19,754 nt of DNA. Origin: Clostridia bacterium. Lineage in GTDB: Bacteria; Bacillota_A; Clostridia; Oscillospirales; Acutalibacteraceae. This document shows, piece after piece, positions 6,036-12,486 of the stretch; the stretch's first letter is position 1; each line of letters starts with the position of its first letter. Location: the NCBI GenBank assembly GCA_017549665.1, contig JAFYUD010000153.1, forward strand, positions 1 through 19,754, written 5' to 3'. The position numbers and the translations under genes are program-made. The notes under the pieces were generated by a model. The model was given only the letters and a program-made list of their open reading frames with translations. It did not search any database and was not told where the DNA came from.

Positions 6036-8753
6036 TTATTTGTTCTTTGTAGCTGCACGCTGAATTGCTTTTACAATTTCAACAATGGGGATGATGCATA
6101 CAGCAAGTCCCATTGCTACACCGTAATGAGCGAGGTCAAGCTTTACGAAGTCAAATGCTTTAGCAAGGAAATCGATTTCGATAACAGCTGTTGTCATAAC
6201 GAGGGCTGCAAGCATTGAACCGAAGAGGGGAATGTTGAAGCTGCCTTTTGCCATCATCTTGATAACAGAGCCACGCTGTGAACGAAGGTTGAGTGAATGG
6301 AAGATTTCACACATTGACATTGTAAGGAATGCCATTGTTGTACCTGTGAGCGCTCTGTCGTGAAGAATCGGGTCTGCAAGGCTGATGTTTGTAAAGAGCC
6401 ATTCTGCAGAGGGGAGTCCCCAGTTTACACCGAAGAAGTATGCAACGAGTGTGAGGACTGTTACAAGTGCGCCCTGATAAAGAACGTCGATACCGAGACC
6501 GCCTGAGAACACGCCTGCTTTTGCACTTCTGGGCTTTCTTCTCATGATGTCACTTTCGGGCTTTTCAACACCGAGTGCGAGAGCGGGGAAGCAGTCTGTA
6601 ACAAGATTGATCCACAGAAGGTGAGGTGCTTCGAGAATTGTGAAGCCTAAGAGTGTAGCAAAGAAAATTGAAAGAACTTCTGAAAGGTTTGAACCGAGAA
6701 GGAACTGGATTGCCTTACGGATATTGTCGTAAATTCGTCTGCCTTCACCTACAGCAGAAACGATTGTTGCAAAGTTGTCGTCAGCAAGAACCATGTCTGC
6801 AACATTCTTGGTAACGTCTGTACCTGTGATACCCATGCCGACACCGATGTCTGCACTCTTGATAGAGGGTGCATCGTTTACGCCGTCACCTGTCATAGCA
6901 GTTACGTAGCCCTTTTTCTTCCATGCATTGACGATTCTTGTCTTGTGCTCAGGCTGAACACGTGCATAAACGAATACGTTTTCAACGACCTTATCAAATT
7001 CTTCTTCTGAAAGCTTTTCAAGGTCTGCACCCGTCATTGCGTTCTTTTCGTCAGTGATGATACCAAGCTCTCTTGCGATTGCAACTGCAGTATCCTTGTG
7101 GTCACCTGTAATCATTATAGGTGTGATACCTGCGCCACGGCATTCGTCAATAGCGTCCTTTACTTCGGGACGGACGGGGTCAATCATGCCTGTAAGACCT
7201 ACGAATACCATATCGTATTCAAGTTCATCGGGCTCGAAAGAAGCAGGCACTTCGGGATATTTCTTCATTGCGCAGGCAAGAACACGGAGAGCCTTGTCAG
7301 CCATTCTCTTGTTCTCAGTTGCAATTTTTTCTTTGATTTCTTCACTCATGGGGACAATCTTGCCTTCATACTGAGCGAATTTACATTTGCCTACAACGAT
7401 ATCGGGAGCACCCTTGGTGAACTGTACTATTCCGTTTCCGGATTCGTGAACAGTAGACATCATCTTTCTGCCTGAATCGAAGGGAGCTTCACCAATACGG
7501 GGCATTTTTTCTGAAAGGTCATTTTTGTTGAGACCGAGCTTGAGTGCAAAGTTTACAAGTGCAGCTTCTGTAGGCTCACCTGTAACAGTGCCGTCACTGT
7601 TGACGGTAACGTCAGTGCACAGTGACATCATAGTTGCAAGATTCTTTTCGTCTTCACAGAATGAGTCAACAACTGTCATAACATTCTGAGTAAGAGTACC
7701 GGTCTTGTCTGAACAGATAATCTGTGCACAACCGAGAGTTTCAACGGCTGTAAGCTTTCTGATTATTGCGTTCTTTTTGGACATGGTGGTTACACCCATT
7801 GAAAGAACGATTGTAACAACTGCTGCAAGACCTTCGGGAATAGCTGCAACTGCAAGAGAAACTGCAACCATGAAGAATTCAAGCACGATGCTGAATCCGA
7901 TATCTGCACCGGTTACAAGATTTTTTACAACCTGGAAACCGAAAATGAAGATACTGATACCGATAACAAGGAATGTGAGAATCTTACTGAGCTGAGAAAG
8001 CTTTTTCTGAAGGGGAGTTTCACCGTCTTCAGCAGTAGCAATAGCATCGGCAATTTTACCCATTTCTGTATCCATACCTGTTGCAACAACAACTGCCTTG
8101 CCACGTCCGTAAACGAGAGTGCTTCCCATGTAAGCCATATTCTTACGGTCACCGAGGGGTACTGCATCCTCTTTTTTACCGTTGATGACTTCAAGCATCT
8201 TTGTAACGGGGACAGATTCACCGGTAAGTGCAGCTTCTTCAATCTTCATGCTGGCACATTCGATGATTCTGCAGTCTGCGGGGATTGAGTCACCTGCTTC
8301 AAGGATAATAACGTCACCGACAACAAGATCCTCACTCTTTACAGCAACAACTTTGCCGTCACGGAGTGTCTTTGTGGTGGCTGCACTCATTTCCTGCAGT
8401 GCTTCTATAGCTTTTTCCGCTTTGCTTTCCTGATAAACACCGAGAACAGCATTTATAAGAACAACAGCGATAATGATAATTACGTCTGCAAATTCACTTT
8501 CACCTTCAACGACCTTGAAAAGTGCAAGCAGTGACAGCAGTGCTGAAATGCCTGCAGCTACCAGAAGGATGATAATCATCGGGTCGGTAAGCTGTGCGAA
8601 GAATCGCTTTATGAGTGAATCCTTCGGTGCCTGATTGAGCTTGTTTTTGCCGTTTTGCTCAAGTCTTTTTGCAGCTTCGTCCGATGTCAGACCCTTGACT
8701 GTACTTTTTACTTCGTTGAGTACGGTGCTGACTTCTTCTCTGTAGAAATTCAT
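6036..8753 (-). CDS. Cation-translocating P-type ATPase, Ca2+ (SERCA/PMCA-like) class, possibly Mn2+-exporting
   Basis: 905 residues, typical of P2-type ATPases with ten membrane helices. Motifs: actuator TGES (177-180), M4 IPEGL with the Ca2+ ligand Glu307, phosphorylation DKTGT (Asp349), nucleotide-domain KGAPD, MITGDHKDTA and hinge TGDGVNDAP. M5 SNLSE and M6 NLVTD match the Asn, Glu, Thr and Asp ligands of SERCA, but the M8 Glu of SERCA site I appears to be Ser (LTMSMCE). It would pump Ca2+ and/or Mn2+ out of the cytoplasm using ATP. Start: the ATG at 8753 has AAGGGG eight bases upstream. The frame stays open 39 codons further, but that part encodes the leader terminator and is not coding. 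A riboswitch-like leader resembling the Mn2+ class precedes it, which favours a role in Mn2+ homeostasis. Confidence 0.94.
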   Translation of the reverse strand: MNFYREEVSTVLNEVKSTVKGLTSDEAAKRLEQNGKNKLNQAPKDSLIKRFFAQLTDPMIIILLVAAGISALLSLLALFKVVEGESEFADVIIIIAVVLINAVLGVYQESKAEKAIEALQEMSAATTKTLRDGKVVAVKSEDLVVGDVIILEAGDSIPADCRIIECASMKIEEAALTGESVPVTKMLEVINGKKEDAVPLGDRKNMAYMGSTLVYGRGKAVVVATGMDTEMGKIADAIATAEDGETPLQKKLSQLSKILTFLVIGISIFIFGFQVVKNLVTGADIGFSIVLEFFMVAVSLAVAAIPEGLAAVVTIVLSMGVTTMSKKNAIIRKLTAVETLGCAQIICSDKTGTLTQNVMTVVDSFCEDEKNLATMMSLCTDVTVNSDGTVTGEPTEAALVNFALKLGLNKNDLSEKMPRIGEAPFDSGRKMMSTVHESGNGIVQFTKGAPDIVVGKCKFAQYEGKIVPMSEEIKEKIATENKRMADKALRVLACAMKKYPEVPASFEPDELEYDMVFVGLTGMIDPVRPEVKDAIDECRGAGITPIMITGDHKDTAVAIARELGIITDEKNAMTGADLEKLSEEEFDKVVENVFVYARVQPEHKTRIVNAWKKKGYVTAMTGDGVNDAPSIKSADIGVGMGITGTDVTKNVADMVLADDNFATIVSAVGEGRRIYDNIRKAIQFLLGSNLSEVLSIFFATLLGFTILEAPHLLWINLVTDCFPALALGVEKPESDIMRRKPRSAKAGVFSGGLGIDVLYQGALVTVLTLVAYFFGVNWGLPSAEWLFTNISLADPILHDRALTGTTMAFLTMSMCEIFHSLNLRSQRGSVIKMMAKGSFNIPLFGSMLAALVMTTAVIEIDFLAKAFDFVKLDLAHYGVAMGLAVCIIPIVEIVKAIQRAATKNK

Positions 8754-8794
8754 TGATATTTCCCCTTTCAAGGAATTATTTGCAGTATTCATAT

Positions 8795-8848
8795 AAAAGA
8801 AAAAACTTATGCACAGTAATACCCTTAAGAAAATTACTGTACATAAGT
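8795..8848 (-). terminator. Intrinsic terminator in the ATPase leader (expression platform)
   Basis: On the - strand a 16-bp stem with one G-U pair (8848-8833 with 8820-8805) and a 12-nt loop is followed by TTTTTCTTTT (8804-8795). It lies between the ATPase promoter and the ATPase start codon, so it would abort the transcript unless an upstream RNA structure prevents folding. This is the architecture of a transcription-attenuating riboswitch. Confidence 0.85.
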
Positions 8849-8940
8849 CTGGTTTTTTAATTCGAGCCAAGTCTTCAGGGAAGGCTATGCATGTTGGCGA
8901 CGAAACACATATTAATAATGTGCAAACTACTCCCTCATGT
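8849..8940 (-). ncRNA. Putative yybP-ykoY (Mn2+) riboswitch aptamer
   Basis: The - strand leader contains GGGAGTAG (8934-8927), the conserved L1 signature of yybP-ykoY RNAs. A hairpin follows (CACAT 8922-8918 with ATGTG 8910-8906), then CGTCGCCAACAT (8902-8891), resembling the conserved L3 segment (CGUCA/CAACA). The 3' part includes GCCAA/TTGGC and CTTC/GAAG pairings and ends just before the terminator. Known members bind Mn2+ and switch on exporters such as MntP and YoaB-type P-type ATPases, matching the gene downstream. I could not fit P1 or the 3' strand of the published fold with certainty by eye, so the class assignment is moderate, while a structured cis-regulatory leader is well supported. 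Confidence 0.62.
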
Positions 8941-8963
8941 GAATACTATTAAATTTTGATTAA

Positions 8964-8992
8964 ATAATACCATACATATTCAGTTTTGTCAA
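8964..8992 (-). promoter_or_regulatory. Strong sigma-A promoter of the ATPase leader
   Basis: On the - strand, a perfect TTGACA (8992-8987) and TATTAT (8969-8964) are 17 bp apart, with a TGG extended -10 directly upstream. The predicted start is near 8957, giving a leader of about 204 nt before the ATPase ATG, which matches the riboswitch-plus-terminator layout. Confidence 0.85.
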
Positions 8993-9115
8993 TAATATTT
9001 TTTTTAAATTTTGTACAAAAAGTTCAGTATTTTCTTCTGAGTGAATAATAATTTGTTGAGCATTACCTATAATGCGACAAAAAATATCAGTTTTTGCTTT
9101 AGTAAAAATTTGATG

Positions 9116-9144
9116 TTTACAAAGTGCCGTAAATCTTATATAAT
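9116..9144 (+). promoter_or_regulatory. Sigma-A-type promoter of the TtcA-like gene
   Basis: TTTACA (9116-9121) and a perfect TATAAT (9139-9144) with a 17-bp spacer, the -10 ending 23 bp before the ATG. Together with the divergent ATPase leader and promoter it accounts for the 414-bp gene-free stretch 8754-9167; the part between the two promoters (about 8993-9115) is AT-rich with no recognised element. Confidence 0.78.
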
Positions 9145-9167
9145 TACATTCAGAAAGAGATGATTGT

Positions 9168-9878
9168 ATGCAGAAACTTATGAGCCGTATGCGTGCGGCA
9201 ATGGAAAAATATAACATGATTGAGGACGGAGACAGAATTGCTGTCGGACTTTCAGGCGGAAAGGATTCAGTCGCTCTTCTCGCTGCGCTCGCTCAGATGC
9301 GTGTGTTTTATCCGAAAAAATATGAGCTTGTGGCTATAACTGCTGATATGAGATTTGACGATAATGACACAGATTATTCACTTCTTGAGGAATTGTGCAG
9401 AAGTCTCGATGTTCCTTATGTTATCAAAAGGACTCAGCTTGCTGATATTATTTTCAATATCAGGAATGAGAGTAACCCCTGCTCACTGTGCGCAAAGATG
9501 AGAAGAGGTATTCTTCATGACCTTGCCATTGAAAATAATTGTAATAAAATAGCTCTCGGACATCACATGGATGACGCTGTTGAGACATTTTTTATGAATC
9601 TTCTCAAGGGCGGAAATATTGACAGTTTCTGTCCTGTTACATACCTGTCAAGGAAAGACCTTTACATGATAAGGCCGATGGTATTGGCTTCAGAGGCCGT
9701 TGTAGCAGGTGCTGTAAAGCAGAATGCCTTGCCGGTTGTAAAGAGTAAATGTCCTATGGATCATACCAGTGAGAGGGAGAAAACAAAGGCTCTTGTGCAG
9801 GAGCTTAACAGGGAATACCCTCAGCTGAGAGAAAAGGTTATAGGTGCTCTTCAGAGAAAAGGTATATCTAATTGGTAA
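9168..9878 (+). CDS. TtcA/TilS-type PP-loop tRNA-thiolation enzyme
   Basis: 236 residues. The PP-loop ATP pyrophosphatase motif SGGKDS is at 29-34. CSLC (Cys105, Cys108) and a later Cys195 are the pattern of TtcA, where three cysteines bind a 4Fe-4S cluster used to carry sulfur. GHHMDDAVET (131-140) is the family's second conserved block. TtcA makes 2-thiocytidine at position 32 of tRNA; TilS (lysidine) lacks the CxxC and is longer, so a TtcA-like role is preferred. Clostridial paralogues of this short form may thiolate other positions. Start: ATG with a modest AAAGAG eight bases upstream, behind a good promoter. No terminator follows, but the next gene has its own promoter-like site. It diverges from the ATPase unit. 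Confidence 0.88.
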   Translation: MQKLMSRMRAAMEKYNMIEDGDRIAVGLSGGKDSVALLAALAQMRVFYPKKYELVAITADMRFDDNDTDYSLLEELCRSLDVPYVIKRTQLADIIFNIRNESNPCSLCAKMRRGILHDLAIENNCNKIALGHHMDDAVETFFMNLLKGGNIDSFCPVTYLSRKDLYMIRPMVLASEAVVAGAVKQNALPVVKSKCPMDHTSEREKTKALVQELNREYPQLREKVIGALQRKGISNW

Positions 9879-9884
9879 AATCGC

Positions 9885-9913
9885 TTGATTATTTGTTTAT
9901 AATATGTTATAAT
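9885..9913 (+). promoter_or_regulatory. Putative promoter of the phosphoglycerate mutase-like/metY operon
   Basis: TTGATT (9885-9890) and a perfect TATAAT (9908-9913), 17 bp apart; a second TATAAT lies at 9898-9903. The region 9879-9953 is only 75 bp, too short for an S-box or T-box leader, so no methionine-responsive riboswitch precedes this operon. Confidence 0.65.
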
Positions 9914-9953
9914 TGCGTATGTTTATATTATATTTATGTGGAGATGAATTATT

Positions 9954-11162
9954 TTGAAATATCTTGTAGTTCTTTATGACGGTATGGCTGACTATCCCGT
10001 ACCTGAACTTGACGGAAAGACTCCCATGGAGGTTGCTGTCAAGCCTAACTTTGACGCACTCGGAAAAAAGGGTGTTGTAGGTCTTGTAAAGACTGTCGCT
10101 GATTCACTTAAGCCCGGCAGTGACGTTGCAAATCTGAGCGCACTCGGCTATGATGCAGAAAAGTGCTACACCGGCAGATCACCTCTTGAGGCTGTGAGCA
10201 TCGGTGTTCAGCTTAATGACGATGATGTTACAATGAGATGTAATGTTGTTACCGTTTCTGATGAAGAGAATTATGCTGATAAGACTATGATTGACTATTC
10301 TGCAGGTGATATCTCATCAGAGGATGCAGCAGAAATCATCAGAACCGTTCAGGAACATTTCGGTAATGATATCTTTAAATTCTATAACGGTGTTTCTTAC
10401 CGTCATTGCCTTGTATGGAAGGGCGGTACAACAGACCTTGGTGATATGACTCCTCCCCATGATATTTCAGGCAGAGTTGTAGGAGAGTATCTTTCAACAA
10501 GCGAAAATGCAAAAGAGCTTATTGCAATGATGAAGGAAAGCTATGACCTTCTTAAGGATCATCCCGTGAATAAGAGAAGAATTGCTGAGGGCAAGCGTCC
10601 TGCAAACTCAATCTGGCTCTGGGGTGAGGGTACAAAGCCTTCTCTTGAAGCATTTGAAGATAAATTCGGTCTCAAGGGCAGTATCATTTCAGCTGTTGAC
10701 CTTCTCAAAGGTATCGGCGGCTGCGCAAAGATGAATACACCTGAGGTTGAAGGTGCAACAGGCTATATCGATACAAACTTTGAAGGTAAAGCTCAGGCTG
10801 CGGTTGACGAGTTCAGAAACGGTCAGGATTTTGTTTATATCCATATCGAAGCTACTGACGAATGCGGTCACAGACACGAGGCTGAAAACAAAGTAAAAGC
10901 TATAGAAATCATTGATGAAAAGGTTCTTCCCGTTGTTATCGAAGAGCTTGAAAAGTATGATGATTATAAGATTATGATTCTTCCCGATCATCCTACACCC
11001 ATCGTCACAATGACTCATGCAAGAGATCCCGTTCCCTTTATGATTTACCATAAGAACGGTGAAAAGCAGGGCGTTGAGACAGTTACAGAAAAAACAGCAA
11101 AAGACAGCGGAAATTATTTTGACAGCGGCGTAGAGCTGATGAAGTATTTTCTTGATAAGTGA
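9954..11162 (+). CDS. Cofactor-independent phosphoglycerate mutase-like protein (ApgM type; possible homoserine kinase)
   Basis: 402 residues of the alkaline-phosphatase superfamily, archaeal-type (ApgM) branch. Metal and active-site elements: LYDGMAD (Asp9), GSDVAN (Ser56, the phosphorylated nucleophile), ATDECGHRHE (Asp/His metal ligands, about residue 303), LPDHPTP and MTHARDP. Many bacterial members of this branch lie beside threonine/methionine genes and have been proposed, and in some species genetically supported, to act as homoserine kinase instead of glycolytic mutase. The metY gene 12 bp downstream favours that reading here. The start is TTG at 9954 with GGAG ten bases upstream; the in-frame ATG at 9936 hits a stop at 9945, and the next internal Met lies in the active-site strand, so TTG is the only workable start. 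Confidence 0.88.
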   Translation: MKYLVVLYDGMADYPVPELDGKTPMEVAVKPNFDALGKKGVVGLVKTVADSLKPGSDVANLSALGYDAEKCYTGRSPLEAVSIGVQLNDDDVTMRCNVVTVSDEENYADKTMIDYSAGDISSEDAAEIIRTVQEHFGNDIFKFYNGVSYRHCLVWKGGTTDLGDMTPPHDISGRVVGEYLSTSENAKELIAMMKESYDLLKDHPVNKRRIAEGKRPANSIWLWGEGTKPSLEAFEDKFGLKGSIISAVDLLKGIGGCAKMNTPEVEGATGYIDTNFEGKAQAAVDEFRNGQDFVYIHIEATDECGHRHEAENKVKAIEIIDEKVLPVVIEELEKYDDYKIMILPDHPTPIVTMTHARDPVPFMIYHKNGEKQGVETVTEKTAKDSGNYFDSGVELMKYFLDK

Positions 11163-11174
11163 GGAGTAATTACA

Positions 11175-12449
11175 ATGGCAGATTATAAAATTGATACAAA
11201 ATGCGTGCAGGCAGGCTGGCAGCCCAAGAATGGTGAACCCAGAGTTCTGCCCGTATATCAGAGCACAACATTCAAGTATGATACAAGTGAAGCAATGGCT
11301 AAACTTTTCGACCTTGAACCCGGTTATATGTATACACGTCTTGCAAATCCCACAAGTGATGTTGTTGCATCAAAGATTACTGCTCTTGAGGGCGGTGTTG
11401 CAGGTGTTCTTACTTCTTCAGGTCAGGCTGCAAACTTCTTTTCACTTATCAATATCATGGGCGCAGGCGATCATTTCGTAAGTGCTGCAACTATTTACGG
11501 CGGAACATTCAACCTTTTCAATGTTACTATGAGAAAAATCGGTATTGAGGTAACATTCGTTGATCCCAACGCAACAGAAGAAGAGCTCAATGCAGCATTC
11601 AGACCCAATACAAAGGCTGTATTCGGTGAGACTATCGCAAATCCCTCTCTTGATATCCTTGATATTGAGAAGTTTGCAAAGGTTGCTCATGCTCACGGTG
11701 TACCTCTTATTATCGATAATACATTCCCCACACCCATCAATTGCCGTCCCTTTGAATTCGGTGCTGATATCGTAACACATTCCACAACAAAGTATATGGA
11801 AGGTCACGCATCAACAATCGGCGGCGCAGTTATCGACAGCGGTAACTTTGACTGGGAACAGAATGACAAATTCCCCGGACTTACAACACCCGATGAAAGC
11901 TATCACGGTGCTGTTTATACAAAGGATTTCGGCAAAGCAGGCTATGTTACAAAAATCGTTGCTCAGCTTCTTCGTGACTACGGTTCTACTCCTGCTCCTC
12001 AGAATTCATTCTATCTCAATCTCGGTCTTGAAACTCTTGCTCTCCGTATGGAAAGACATTGCTCAAATGCTCAGAAGGTTGCAGAGTATCTTGAAGCAAA
12101 CGATAAGATTGAATGGGTCAACTATCCCGGACTTCCTTCAAACAAGTATTACGATCTTGCAAAGAAATATATGCCCAACGGCACATGTGGTGTTGTATCA
12201 TTCGGTGTCAAGGGTGGCAGAGATGCAGCTGAAAAGTTTATGAATTCACTTGAACTTGCTGCAATCGTAACTCACGTTGCTGATGCAAGAACCTGTGTTC
12301 TTCATCCTGCATCATCAACTCACAGACAGCTCAGTGATTCCGAGCTTGTTGAGTGCGGAGTTTCTCCTGACCTTATCAGATTTTCTGTCGGTATTGAAAA
12401 TCCCGATGATATTATTGCTGATATTGAGCAGGCTCTGAGCAAAATCTGA
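11175..12449 (+). CDS. metY: O-acetylhomoserine aminocarboxypropyltransferase (sulfhydrylase), MetY
   Basis: 424 residues, the usual length of O-acetylhomoserine sulfhydrylases in the PLP-dependent Cys/Met metabolism family. YTRLANPT (53-60) is the phosphate-contacting segment, SSGQAA (81-86) binds PLP phosphate, DNTFPTP (181-187) carries the Asp that contacts the pyridine nitrogen, and STTKY places the Schiff-base lysine at Lys206. It makes homocysteine from O-acetylhomoserine and sulfide, the direct-sulfhydrylation route to methionine. The start ATG has GAGGAG eight bases upstream, overlapping the stop of the previous gene, so the two are coupled. There is no good terminator after it, so the next gene may be co-transcribed. 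O-acetylhomoserine versus O-succinylhomoserine specificity is inferred from length and family. Confidence 0.94.
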   Translation: MADYKIDTKCVQAGWQPKNGEPRVLPVYQSTTFKYDTSEAMAKLFDLEPGYMYTRLANPTSDVVASKITALEGGVAGVLTSSGQAANFFSLINIMGAGDHFVSAATIYGGTFNLFNVTMRKIGIEVTFVDPNATEEELNAAFRPNTKAVFGETIANPSLDILDIEKFAKVAHAHGVPLIIDNTFPTPINCRPFEFGADIVTHSTTKYMEGHASTIGGAVIDSGNFDWEQNDKFPGLTTPDESYHGAVYTKDFGKAGYVTKIVAQLLRDYGSTPAPQNSFYLNLGLETLALRMERHCSNAQKVAEYLEANDKIEWVNYPGLPSNKYYDLAKKYMPNGTCGVVSFGVKGGRDAAEKFMNSLELAAIVTHVADARTCVLHPASSTHRQLSDSELVECGVSPDLIRFSVGIENPDDIIADIEQALSKI

Positions 12450-12486
12450 GAAAATTGATTTTCGTTGAAAATTAGGAGATGATGTT

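Noticed and set aside
8754..8870. 39-codon N-terminal extension of the P-type ATPase with a hydrophobic stretch that could look like a signal peptide
   Set aside because: It translates the leader terminator hairpin; the ATG at 8753 has a strong AAGGGG at the right spacing and matches the family N-terminus.
8784..8947. 8-bp complementarity between the start of the ATPase leader (TGAATACT at 8940-8947) and the segment after the terminator (AGTATTCA at 8784-8791)
   Set aside because: A match this short is expected by chance in a 200-nt AT-rich leader; no further support was found.
8960..9217. 85-codon open frame on the - strand overlapping the TtcA-like gene start
   Set aside because: It runs through two divergent promoters, has AT-biased low-complexity composition, no ribosome site and no recognisable domain.
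9879..9953. Possible SAM or T-box leader before the homoserine/methionine genes
   Set aside because: The gap is only 75 bp, contains no recognisable S-box or T-box motif, and is filled by a promoter and ribosome site.
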